DNA of 13,790 nucleotides, from the NCBI GenBank assembly GCA_017543025.1, contig JAFYGX010000100.1:1-13790 (forward strand), written 5' to 3'. The first letter of the stretch is position 1; the number at the start of each line of letters is the position of its first letter. Of this stretch, positions 1 through 6,555 are shown in pieces. The stretch is from Solobacterium sp. (GTDB taxonomy: Bacteria; Bacillota_I; Bacilli_A; Erysipelotrichales; Erysipelotrichaceae). The position numbers were made by a program, and so were the translations under genes. Under the pieces are notes generated by a model that made no database searches, was not told the origin of the DNA, and saw only the letters and a list, made by a program, of their open reading frames with translations.

Positions 1-2
1 GT

Positions 3-503
3 TCCGGCAGAAATGCGATGGTGCTGGAGATCAGTGCCACTCCCTATATCTTTACCTTCAAATTATATGACTGGGGCCGCGTTGGCCTGGACGGAAAGCC
101 GCGGCCGATCAATATTGAACACGGTTCGCATGTGATTCAGTGGGACCGTGATACAAAATGGGTGAAGGAAAATCTTGTAAATCAGTTTGAAACGATCTAT
201 TCGTGCAGCGACTATGAGATTGAGCACACCGGTCTTCATGAGCTGGAATTCATTGAAACCAGACGTTATACGATCCGCACGCAGGTCGAAATCGATCTTT
301 CCGGTGCGCTCAGTGTATGCAATCTGATCGATGGCAAAGCGGCAGTTCTGGAGAGCGAAGACAATCTGTTCGAACCGTTTGAAGTGCATTATGCAGAGAC
401 ATTTATCCTTCCGGCAAAGGCAGGACGCGTCCGTGTCAGAGCTCTGAACGGGCCGGTGAAACTGATCCGTGCGTTTGTACGCGGCTCGCTCTGCCTGGAG
501 TAA
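3..503 (+). CDS. manA: Class I mannose-6-phosphate isomerase, C-terminal part (5' truncated by window edge)
   Basis: Interconverts mannose-6-phosphate and fructose-6-phosphate in the cytoplasm. Only the last about 166 codons are present: the frame is open to the left edge (reading SGRNAMVLEISATPYIF), so the ATG at 18 is an internal Met and not the start. The stretch YDWGRVGLDGKPRPINIEHG (from about base 75) is the conserved C-terminal signature of the long (about 580 residue) class I isomerase-like proteins of Firmicutes; the rest is a beta-rich cupin-like tail ending in a TAA. The metal-binding cupin motifs would lie upstream of the window and cannot be checked. The mannose-family PTS starting 1.1 kb downstream on the same strand agrees with a role in using the imported mannose-6-phosphate. 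Family assignment is by recalled motif similarity; substrate specificity is inferred. Confidence 0.75.
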   Translation, partial: SGRNAMVLEISATPYIFTFKLYDWGRVGLDGKPRPINIEHGSHVIQWDRDTKWVKENLVNQFETIYSCSDYEIEHTGLHELEFIETRRYTIRTQVEIDLSGALSVCNLIDGKAAVLESEDNLFEPFEVHYAETFILPAKAGRVRVRALNGPVKLIRAFVRGSLCLE

Positions 504-553
504 TGCATGCGTCCCGTCTGCGCAGGCTGATGCTGTGGGGCACAGCTGTACGC

Positions 554-583
554 TTGCAGGGAAGATTGCGGAAGGGATAGAAT
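554..583 (+). promoter_or_regulatory. Candidate sigma-70-type promoter for the 605-1488 gene pair
   Basis: TTGCAG at 554-559 and TAGAAT at 578-583 are separated by 18 bases and lie just upstream of the 605 gene, giving a predicted start near 590. The -35 matches four of six consensus positions and the -10 five of six. The 100-base gap after the isomerase gene shows no terminator with a T-run, so read-through from upstream is also possible. Confidence 0.4.
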
Positions 584-604
584 AGCGGACGGGGGAGATC
601 GAAA

Positions 605-1156
605 ATGAAACAGTTTTATGGCTCAGCAGCGTTCTTCTATTTACTGCTGATCGGATTTGCGGCTTATTCCGTTTACTATCTGTGGAAGGTATTCCTGTTT
701 GTAAAAGGAAACCTTGATGCACGGAAGAGATATAAGGAAAAATACGGAACGGAAGGAATGCGGAATGTCAATCAGTTCTGGGGCTGGGGAGCGCTTTATA
801 CGGCGATGATCCTTTACTGCATCTATGCCGGAGCGACGATTCAGTCGACGGATGAACAGGCAGCGTGGTTTCGCATGGCATTCCTGTTTGTCGGACTGAT
901 TCTGTTCGGCCAGATGTTTGTGATGATTGTCAAACGCAGCGCGGTGATCGGCAGGGATGCGTTTGTGTTTGAAGATGCGGTCATTCCCTGGCGGAATGTT
1001 CTGAGCATGGATCCGAAACAGAAAGGACTGCAGCGCATCGTAGAAATGCAGACAGCACAGGGAAAATATATTCTTTCCCGTGAAATGGGGCTTGTCTTCC
1101 ATGATGCTTATGAAGCATGGCGGAAGGCAAAGAAAGAAAAGAAGGGGAAGAAATAA
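605..1156 (+). CDS. Uncharacterised membrane protein with three predicted transmembrane segments
   Basis: I do not recognise this 183-residue protein. Three hydrophobic segments are visible at about residues 8-33, 58-79 and 89-109, with a basic loop between the first two (ARKRYKEKYG). Residues 111-183 form a soluble tail that alternates short beta-like strands (DAFVFEDAVIPWRNVLSMD) with a helix and ends in a strongly basic run (KAKKEKKGKK); this layout resembles proteins with a small PH-like domain after the membrane segments, but that is only an impression. The start at 605 is supported by GGGGGAGA ten bases upstream. The stop TAA at 1154-1156 shares its last base with the ATG of the next gene, so the two are almost certainly co-transcribed and translationally coupled. 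No substrate or role can be deduced. Confidence 0.75.
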   Translation: MKQFYGSAAFFYLLLIGFAAYSVYYLWKVFLFVKGNLDARKRYKEKYGTEGMRNVNQFWGWGALYTAMILYCIYAGATIQSTDEQAAWFRMAFLFVGLILFGQMFVMIVKRSAVIGRDAFVFEDAVIPWRNVLSMDPKQKGLQRIVEMQTAQGKYILSREMGLVFHDAYEAWRKAKKEKKGKK

Positions 1157-1488
1157 TGTCAGAAAGCACAAAACGGGTATCCGGCCGGCAGACAGCCGGA
1201 CAGGCAGTTATAAAGTTTCTCCGCGGCAAAGGCGCAACAGATGAAGCGCATGCGGTCGGCTATGATGAACTGAAGAACATCAGGCTTACGACGCAGGTGC
1301 TCGCCTATACCATTGCCAATATGATGGAAGAAAAAGTGATCATCCGGACAGAAGATGACAGGTATTATTTCAGCGAAGCAGGATGGGCGAAACTGGAGCG
1401 GAAAGTGCTTGGTTCCTATTCGATTCTGTTCATTATTCCGCTGATCGGCGCGCTGATCGTCTGGCTTGTGACAAGAGCAATCGGGTGA
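1156..1488 (+). CDS. Small winged-helix-like protein with C-terminal membrane anchor, unrecognised
   Basis: 110 residues. I chose the ATG at 1156 over one 13 codons upstream (1117) because AGAAGGGGAAG lies directly before it and the overlap with the previous gene is then a single base (TAATG). Residues about 12-82 look like a small helical/winged domain: a helix (AVIKFLRGK), a helix-turn-helix-like stretch (YDELKNIRLTTQVLAYTIANMMEEKVIIRTEDDRYY) that ends in a beta hairpin, then SEAGWAKLERK. Residues 88-106 form one hydrophobic segment (SILFIIPLIGALIVWLV) followed by only four residues, so the protein should be tail-anchored with its domain in the cytoplasm. DNA binding is possible from the fold impression but not shown. 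It is coupled to the membrane protein upstream and sits 153 bases before the PTS operon; no terminator separates them. Confidence 0.7.
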   Translation: MSESTKRVSGRQTAGQAVIKFLRGKGATDEAHAVGYDELKNIRLTTQVLAYTIANMMEEKVIIRTEDDRYYFSEAGWAKLERKVLGSYSILFIIPLIGALIVWLVTRAIG

Positions 1489-1554
1489 GCCGGCCGGCAT
1501 GGAAACGGATGGGAAAACATTCACGAAATCTTCACATATTTCAGGACAGGAATA

Positions 1555-1583
1555 TTGCGTTTGGCCACAAGAACGAATACAAT
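1555..1583 (+). promoter_or_regulatory. Candidate promoter of the mannose-family PTS operon
   Basis: TTGCGT (1555-1560) and TACAAT (1578-1583) are 17 bases apart and would start transcription near 1590, giving a leader of about 50 bases. The -35 is poor (three of six). I looked for a sigma-54 -24/-12 element and for a CcpA cre box between 1489 and 1641, both common at such operons, and saw neither. Confidence 0.35.
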
Positions 1584-1641
1584 GAAATCATTAAGGCAAG
1601 GCAATAGTATAAGAGAATTCTATTGTTATAGAGGAGAGAAA

Positions 1642-2076
1642 ATGAGATATGTAGTAATGGTTAGTCACGGTGAATTTGCACCGGGACTTCGGTCAGCAGT
1701 ATTTATGATGACCGGACCGAAGGATGAAGTGCTCTGCACAAATCTTCGCGCGGATATGAGCGCAGACCAGTTCCAGGAGAATTTCCGTGAGCTCGTTGCA
1801 CCGATCAAGGACACGGATGAGGTGATTCTCTGCTGTGACATTCTCGGCGGATCACCGATGACAAAGTCTCTGGAAGTTCTGTCAGAACGCGGGCTGCTTG
1901 ACAGTGCCATCGTTCTTACAGGCATGAATATGCCGATGGTTATGACTGCAGTGATCATGAAGGATACACTGGATGACAGAACCATGCTGAAGGAAACAAT
2001 CCTCAGCGAAGCGAAGAATGCAGTTTCGGAATTCCAGGCAGTCTCTTCCGGCGATGATGCTGACGACGATATCTGA
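1642..2076 (+). CDS. PTS mannose/fructose/sorbose-family EIIA subunit
   Basis: Cytoplasmic phosphocarrier that accepts phosphate from HPr and passes it to EIIB. The 144-residue product has the EIIA-Man fold signature: an N-terminal beta strand followed by the phosphorylated histidine in SHGEFAPGL (His9), and the DILGGSPMTKS loop typical of the family. Start at 1642 follows GAGGAGAG at seven bases; an upstream in-frame codon at 1555 would add an unrelated peptide and is rejected. The length is that of a stand-alone IIA domain, not an IIAB fusion. It ends with an acidic run (SSGDDADDDI). First gene of the IIA-IIB-IIC-IID operon, 68 bases before IIB. The sugar cannot be read from the sequence; mannose or glucose is suggested by the phosphomannose isomerase upstream. 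Confidence 0.92.
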   Translation: MRYVVMVSHGEFAPGLRSAVFMMTGPKDEVLCTNLRADMSADQFQENFRELVAPIKDTDEVILCCDILGGSPMTKSLEVLSERGLLDSAIVLTGMNMPMVMTAVIMKDTLDDRTMLKETILSEAKNAVSEFQAVSSGDDADDDI

Positions 2077-2122
2077 GGCAGAGTTAATTTCAGAAGTAAC
2101 ACAGAACGTGTAATCATAGTTA

Positions 2123-2128
2123 AGGAGG
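2123..2128 (+). promoter_or_regulatory. Unusually distant Shine-Dalgarno for the EIIB gene
   Basis: A perfect AGGAGG lies at 2123-2128, 16 bases before the ATG at 2145. No start codon closer to it is available: the three in-frame codons before the ATG are TTA, CAT and CTT, preceded by TAA. The normal spacing is about 5-10 bases, and the intervening AATAATTACATCTT is A/T-rich. Confidence 0.6.
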
Positions 2129-2144
2129 AAAATAATTACATCTT

Positions 2145-2642
2145 ATGATCACATTTATGCGTGTTGACGACCGTATCATTCATGGTCAGATTATCACCCG
2201 CTGGTCCAAGGAATATCCTTGCGACGGCATCATTGCTGTAAACGATAAAGCAGCTACAACACCGGTTCTGAAGCAGAGTTTTGTCGCTTCCACTGAAAAG
2301 AAGGTATTTATCTGGACAATGGAGCACTTCCTCGCAAACGCTCAGAAGGTATTTGACAGCCCGAAGCACTACTTCCTGATCACAAAGAACCCGATCGACA
2401 TGGCAACAATCCTCGTTGATAACGGATTTGTTCCGAACAATGTCAAGGAACTCATCATCGGACCGTGCAACGATCGTCCGGGAACTGTGAAGCTCGGCAA
2501 CAACCAGTCGATCACACAGGAAGAAGCTGACGCACTCGAAAAGATTTACAAGAAGGGCTACACGATCACATTTGCGCTCGTTCGTGAAACAGCGATCGGT
2601 GACTGGTCCAAGTTCCGCGGCCAGTTCGGCTACAACGGCTGA
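2145..2642 (+). CDS. PTS mannose/fructose/sorbose-family EIIB subunit
   Basis: Cytoplasmic subunit that takes phosphate from EIIA and transfers it to the sugar in the IIC/IID membrane channel. The 165-residue protein begins MITFMRVDDRIIHGQI, where His13 in the RVDDRIIHGQ signature is the phosphorylated residue of the family; GPCNDRPGTVKLGNNQSITQEE is also typical of this fold. Length is full for an independent IIB domain. It is the second gene of the PTS operon; 127 bases containing a strong hairpin separate it from IIC. From here to 4439 codon choice shifts towards CCG, ATC, GGT and CTC with few rare codons, as in highly expressed genes. Confidence 0.93.
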   Translation: MITFMRVDDRIIHGQIITRWSKEYPCDGIIAVNDKAATTPVLKQSFVASTEKKVFIWTMEHFLANAQKVFDSPKHYFLITKNPIDMATILVDNGFVPNNVKELIIGPCNDRPGTVKLGNNQSITQEEADALEKIYKKGYTITFALVRETAIGDWSKFRGQFGYNG

Positions 2643-2683
2643 TCCGCAGAAATTACCCGGGAAAGGGTATCAGATCTGTTCAG

Positions 2684-2719
2684 AACCGGAATAGTGTTTG
2701 GGGAGAAACACCCGGTTTT
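2684..2719 (+). other. Intercistronic hairpin between EIIB and EIIC
   Basis: AACCGG (2684-2689) pairs with CCGGTT (2712-2717), and inside it GTGTTT (2694-2699) pairs with AAACAC (2706-2711) across a six-base loop, with a four-base AATA bulge on the left arm. Twelve base pairs are formed in total. Only four T follow (2716-2719), so it is a weak terminator at best; it may act as a partial terminator, a processing barrier that sets different IIAB and IICD levels, or a target for regulation. Confidence 0.6.
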
Positions 2720-2769
2720 GATAAATGTCATTAAAAACAACATTATTTACTGAAAGGGGTTTGGATTTT

Positions 2770-3615
2770 ATGGCTATTTCATGGTTCCAGGCTGCACTTC
2801 TCGGTATCATGTCTGTATGCGCAGCATCTACCATTGCAGCTCTTGGTACAACAGTCGGTAACTACACTCTGAACCGTCCTCTGATTGCTTCCCTGTTCGT
2901 CGGCCTGATTATGGGCGATGTCAAGGGATGCATCCAGATTGCGATTCCGATGCAGGTTATCTACATTGCATTAGTTACTCCCGGAGGAACTGTTGCGGCA
3001 GACCTTCGTGCAGTATCTTACATTGGTATTCCTCTTGCATATGTTACAGCTAAGAGCCAGGGACTTGATCTCTCCGGCGCTGAAGCAAGCGGCATTGCAG
3101 GTGCTATGGGCGCTCTCGTAGGAACTGTCGGAACCGTTCAGTTCTACGGTACTGCGGTTATGAACCTCATCTGGCAGCACATTGGATGGGCTGAACTCGA
3201 TAAGGGCAACTTCAAGATCCTGACTGCAGTTGAAACATGGATGCCGATCATCTCGCATCTGTGCATTTCCTTCATTCCGGTTATGCTGATCAACCACTAC
3301 GGATCTCAGGCTGTTTACACATTCCGTGAAGCACTCCCGATGGATTCCTGGTACATGAAGGCTCTCTTCACAGTTGGTTCCATGCTGCCGGCAGTCGGAA
3401 TGGGCATCCTGCTCAACTCCGTTGTAACAAAACCGACCGACCTGATTTACTTCGTCTTCGGTTTCACACTTGCTAGATCCATGGGTCTGACACTGATCGC
3501 TGCTACCTGCGTCGCTGCAGTATTCGCTCTCATCAACTTCCAGATGAAGATGAATGCGCTCGAGGCAAAGAAGGGCGGAGCAGTTGCTATGGATGAAGAA
3601 GAGGAGGATATTTAA
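2770..3615 (+). CDS. PTS mannose/fructose/sorbose-family EIIC subunit
   Basis: Integral membrane subunit that, with IID, forms the sugar channel. The 281-residue product is hydrophobic throughout, with about nine to ten membrane stretches, and opens MAISWFQAALLGIMSVCAAS, the usual N-terminus of this family; RPLIASLFVGLIMGDVKGCIQIAIPMQ and PGGTVAADLRAVSYIGIP are characteristic. I chose 2770 because GAAAGGGG precedes it by ten bases; an upstream in-frame ATG at 2725 would add 15 residues without a ribosome site. The C-terminus is strongly acidic (AMDEEEEDI). The IID ATG lies two bases after the stop and its Shine-Dalgarno (GAGGAGGA) lies within the last codons, so the pair is translationally coupled. 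Confidence 0.93.
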   Translation: MAISWFQAALLGIMSVCAASTIAALGTTVGNYTLNRPLIASLFVGLIMGDVKGCIQIAIPMQVIYIALVTPGGTVAADLRAVSYIGIPLAYVTAKSQGLDLSGAEASGIAGAMGALVGTVGTVQFYGTAVMNLIWQHIGWAELDKGNFKILTAVETWMPIISHLCISFIPVMLINHYGSQAVYTFREALPMDSWYMKALFTVGSMLPAVGMGILLNSVVTKPTDLIYFVFGFTLARSMGLTLIAATCVAAVFALINFQMKMNALEAKKGGAVAMDEEEEDI

Positions 3616-3617
3616 CA

Positions 3618-4439
3618 ATGGCTGAAAAGAAGATCAAGAAGGCAACGTTAAATAAGTCCTTCTGGCGTTGGTTCTATGGTAACCTCACATGCTTCACACA
3701 GGAGCATATGCAGACATTCGGTTACATGTGGTCCATGCTGCCGATCATCCAGGAACTCTACAGTTCCAAAGAAGAACAGCAGGAAAAGCTTCATACTTAT
3801 TCCCCGTTCTTCAACACTGAGCCGCAGATCGGTTCTATCGTAGTCGGCATCACTGCCGGTCTCGAAGAAGCTCGTGCAAACGGCGCAGAAGATATCGATG
3901 ATGAAATGATCAATGGTATCCGTGCTGGTCTCATGGGCCCGCTCGCTGGTATCGGTGACTCCCTCATCGTTGGTACTTATATTCCGATCCTCCTCGGTAT
4001 CGCGCTTGGTTTCTCCAACGGCGGTTCCGTTGCTGGTATCCTGTTCTACATCATCGTCTGGAATGCGACTTCCATCTGGTTCCAGAGAACAATTTACATG
4101 AAGGGTTATTCCCTCGGCGGAAACGCTGTCGAAGTTATCGTCGGTGACCGTGCGACAGCTCTTCGTGAATCTGCAGTTCTCCTTGGTCAGGTTATCGTCG
4201 GTGCGATGTCCGCATCTTGGGTTAACATCACCACTTCTCTGAAGTTCGGTGAGGTTTCCCTCCAGAACAACCTGGATGGTGCATACCCGGGCGTCGTGAC
4301 AATGCTGTTTGTCCTGATGTGCTGGTATCTCATGTCCAAGAAGAAGATGTCCGCAGTCAAGGTTATGGGCCTCATGCTCATCATCGCGGTTGTCGGTGTT
4401 CTCATCGGCGTCTTCGACCCGGGACTGTCCTACGAATAA
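3618..4439 (+). CDS. PTS mannose/fructose/sorbose-family EIID subunit
   Basis: Second membrane component of the PTS permease; the 273-residue length is normal. Family features are LNKSFWRWFYGNLTCFTQEHMQTFGYMWSMLP near the N-terminus, the NTEPQIGSIVVGITAGLEEARA stretch, and the highly conserved GLMGPLAGIGDSLIVGTYIPIL loop (about residues 102-124). The hydrophilic N-terminal third is cytoplasmic; membrane segments follow, the last at about residues 244-265. Coupled to IIC (two-base gap) and followed 34 bases later by a strong terminator, so it ends the operon. Mannose-family IID is also the docking site for some phages and class IIa bacteriocins in other Firmicutes; nothing here shows that directly. 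Confidence 0.94.
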   Translation: MAEKKIKKATLNKSFWRWFYGNLTCFTQEHMQTFGYMWSMLPIIQELYSSKEEQQEKLHTYSPFFNTEPQIGSIVVGITAGLEEARANGAEDIDDEMINGIRAGLMGPLAGIGDSLIVGTYIPILLGIALGFSNGGSVAGILFYIIVWNATSIWFQRTIYMKGYSLGGNAVEVIVGDRATALRESAVLLGQVIVGAMSASWVNITTSLKFGEVSLQNNLDGAYPGVVTMLFVLMCWYLMSKKKMSAVKVMGLMLIIAVVGVLIGVFDPGLSYE

Positions 4440-4472
4440 TTCCGAACAGAATTATCGTTTGCTCTGCAGTTC

Positions 4473-4509
4473 AAAGCTCTGCTTATTCTCCCAAAGCAGA
4501 GCTTTTTTT
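4473..4509 (+). terminator. Rho-independent terminator of the PTS operon
   Basis: AAAGCTCTGCTT (4473-4484) and AAGCAGAGCTTT (4494-4505) form a perfect 12-bp stem around a nine-base loop, followed by an uninterrupted T-run to 4509. Confidence 0.93.
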
Positions 4510-4542
4510 GTTAAACTTTACCCTGTATAAGGAGTTTTTATT

Positions 4543-4830
4543 ATGGCGAAAATCACTAGTCAGGAGCGCGAGGAAATCAAGCTTCAGATTCAGGAAGAAA
4601 GTATTCTGCTGACCCGGGTAAAACGATATGTCCAGTACAGCGTACTCATTGTTCTCATATGTGCTGCGTTTCTGCTGACGTTTCTCAAAGACAGCACATC
4701 CCCATGGCGGATTGTCGTGATTGTGATTGCTGTGATTGCAGGAGTATTTGCACTCTTCAGTATTATTGCCTATTACCGCGGACGTAAGCATGTGCTGAAC
4801 AGAATCAATTATCTGGATGCGAATAAGTGA
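4543..4830 (+). CDS. Small membrane protein with two predicted transmembrane segments, unrecognised
   Basis: A 95-residue protein with an N-terminal charged helix (SQEREEIKLQIQEESILLTRVKRY) and two hydrophobic segments at about residues 31-48 and 54-76, joined by a short polar turn (KDSTSPW), then a basic tail (YYRGRKHVLNRINYLDANK). Both ends are predicted to be cytoplasmic. AAGGAG lies eight bases before the ATG. It sits alone between two terminators (4473-4509 and 4835-4857); I see no clear promoter in the 33-base gap, since the only -10-like TATAAG overlaps the Shine-Dalgarno, so it may be expressed by leakage through the PTS terminator. No function can be assigned. Confidence 0.7.
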   Translation: MAKITSQEREEIKLQIQEESILLTRVKRYVQYSVLIVLICAAFLLTFLKDSTSPWRIVVIVIAVIAGVFALFSIIAYYRGRKHVLNRINYLDANK

Positions 4831-4834
4831 GCTG

Positions 4835-4857
4835 AGCTGCCGTTTAAGGCAGCTTTT
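4835..4857 (+). terminator. Short rho-independent terminator
   Basis: AGCTGCC (4835-4841) and GGCAGCT (4848-4854) form a 7-bp stem with a GTTTAA loop, followed by TTT and A. It begins five bases after the small membrane protein gene. The T-run is short, so termination may be partial. Confidence 0.7.
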
Positions 4858-4941
4858 ATTATGAAAACGGAAAAGGCATGACGAGTTCATGCCGGGAATG
4901 GGATATGATGAAGGAAAGAACAGATCGGAGGTAAGAACTGT

Positions 4942-6435
4942 ATGACAATGCTTGAAACCAGGATCGATTCCGTCAGTATTTTTCGCAGCGGTGCGGAAGT
5001 AATACGAAAGGGAAAAGTGGAACTGCCGGCCGGGAAAACAGTAATTGAGATTACCGGCATTTCTTCCGGAACAGATCGTAATACTGTACGGCTGCTTGTT
5101 AGCGAGCCGTTTGTATGCAGAAGATTTCGGTTTTTGAGTGAAGAGGAAACGGACGAACGTAGAAAAGAATCAGAGGCGCTTCGCAAACAGATCGGTCTTC
5201 TGAATAAGGAAAATGAGATCCGGGCGATACAGATGAATCTCTGGCAGGCGAATGGTGATTTCACGTCGCATACGAGTGCAGATCCTGCATCTGTAGCAGG
5301 ATATATCAACGCTCTTCCGCAGCGTCTGATTGATCTGAACAATGCGGTCATCGAAGCATCCGGCAAGATTGAACAGCTTCAGAAGGAACTGAATAAAGCA
5401 GTTCAGAGAGAAAGCGGGCCAGTGCTATCTGCAGAAGTGGAAGCAGAAACTGCCGGCACCTGTTATGTAGAGGTCCGCTACCGGGAACCTTCTGCCTGGT
5501 GGACGCCCTTTCATGAAATACATACCGACGGGTCTTTGTCTCTTGAACTTCGGATGCGCGCTGAGATTCATCAGACGACCGGAGAAGAATGGAATGATGT
5601 TGAAGTGTCATTGCTGAGCGGGAATCCGAATGCCGGCGATGAGCTGCCGGAAGTAAATCCTGTCTATCTTGATTTTCGGCCGTCTCCGTCGCCATATATG
5701 ATGGCAGGCAATGCGATGGGGATGGCAAGAATGGCGCAGCCGATGAATATGTATATGGAGGAAGCGGCTGAAGCACCGGTTATGAAACGGGCGGAAGAGA
5801 ATATGGCGGTTGTGAATGAAGAAGAAACCATGAGCGAATATGTTCTTTCAGAGCGCAAAACAATTCCTTCCGACAATGCCGGCATCATTGCCGATCTGCT
5901 TGTGACTTCGATCCCGGCGGATTATCGGATTGCCGCAGCACCGCGAAAAGATTCGCATGCATATTTCACAGCCGAAATCAGAACATCTGAGCTTCCGCCG
6001 CGTCTCATCAACGATGCACAGATCTATCTGAAAGGGGTCTATTCCGGAAAAACGGACCTTGACCCGGATTATGAAAAGGAAGAGACAGTACTTTCTCTCG
6101 GAAGGGAAGAACGGGTAAAAGTCACTTCCAGACAGGTGAAGAAAAAGACTTCGAATGTTCTTCTGAAAGGGCAGAAAGTTACGGAATATGTGTATGAGAC
6201 AAAGATCACCAATCAGACGGACAAGGAGATCAATGTCCGGATTACGGATCAGATACCTGTTTCCCGTGATAAGGCAATCGTTGTTGAACCGACGGATCTG
6301 TCCGGTGCACAGCTGAAGGAAGAAACGGGTATTCTCACCTGGGGTCTTCGGATCGGACCGAAAGAAGCAAAGACTTTGAGCCTTGGATATAAGGTGTTCT
6401 TCCCGAAGGATAAGACGGTCCGGGAAACGAACTGA
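4942..6435 (+). CDS. Mucoidy-inhibitor MuiA-like protein (DUF4140/DUF4139)
   Basis: 497 residues. Residues about 7-65 (ETRIDSVSIFRSGAEVIRKGKVELPAGKTVIEITGIS) match the N-terminal DUF4140 type domain; residues about 66-155 are charged and heptad-like, probably a coiled coil (RRKESEALRKQIGLLNKEN and IEQLQKELNKAV); from about 168 onward (YVEVRYREPSAWWTPFHEIHTDGSLSLELRMRAEIHQTTGEEWNDVEVSLLSG) the beta-rich DUF4139 domain begins and runs to the end. No signal peptide is visible, so it should be cytoplasmic. The biochemical role of the family is not established; the name comes from a Proteobacterial mucoidy phenotype and should not be transferred. Residues 252-274 are a methionine-rich insert. GGAGG lies ten bases before the chosen ATG. 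It stands alone, ended by the 6504-6544 hairpin. Confidence 0.85.
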   Translation: MTMLETRIDSVSIFRSGAEVIRKGKVELPAGKTVIEITGISSGTDRNTVRLLVSEPFVCRRFRFLSEEETDERRKESEALRKQIGLLNKENEIRAIQMNLWQANGDFTSHTSADPASVAGYINALPQRLIDLNNAVIEASGKIEQLQKELNKAVQRESGPVLSAEVEAETAGTCYVEVRYREPSAWWTPFHEIHTDGSLSLELRMRAEIHQTTGEEWNDVEVSLLSGNPNAGDELPEVNPVYLDFRPSPSPYMMAGNAMGMARMAQPMNMYMEEAAEAPVMKRAEENMAVVNEEETMSEYVLSERKTIPSDNAGIIADLLVTSIPADYRIAAAPRKDSHAYFTAEIRTSELPPRLINDAQIYLKGVYSGKTDLDPDYEKEETVLSLGREERVKVTSRQVKKKTSNVLLKGQKVTEYVYETKITNQTDKEINVRITDQIPVSRDKAIVVEPTDLSGAQLKEETGILTWGLRIGPKEAKTLSLGYKVFFPKDKTVRETN

Positions 6436-6503
6436 AGCGAACAAAGACCGTGCGACCCGCCAGAAGTGGACTTACTCCAACCAGTTTCGGATCGTTCATC
6501 TGA

Positions 6504-6544
6504 AAACGCAGGCTGTGAGCCGATGACAGCTCCTGCCTGCGTTT
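6504..6544. terminator. Bidirectional terminator between convergent genes
   Basis: AAACGCAGGC (6504-6513) and GCCTGCGTTT (6535-6544) form a perfect 10-bp stem; an inner CTGT/ACAG pairing extends it. On the plus strand a T/C-rich tract follows, and on the minus strand a TTTT lies at the base. It lies between the converging ends of the MuiA-like gene (6435) and the glycosyltransferase gene (6556) and could serve both. Confidence 0.75.
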
Positions 6545-6555
6545 CTTTCTGCATT

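Noticed and set aside
1489..1641. Sigma-54 promoter or CcpA cre site for the PTS operon
   Set aside because: No TGGCAC-N5-TTGCA-like element and no convincing cre match was found by eye; GGGAAAACATTCA near 1510-1524 misses key cre positions.
2971..3618. Long open frame on the minus strand (215 codons) opposite the EIIC gene, and similar antisense frames elsewhere (63-722, 5848-6444, 7757-8452, 8527-9192)
   Set aside because: Each lies fully or mainly under a well-supported gene, has no ribosome-binding site, and its translation is rich in Cys, His, Arg and Ser without domain motifs; these are shadow frames.
4875..4893. Perfect 7-bp hairpin GGCATGA-CGAGT-TCATGCC upstream of the MuiA-like gene, as a terminator
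   Set aside because: It is followed by GGGAATGGG and not by a T-run. It could be an operator or leader structure, but nothing links it to a regulator.
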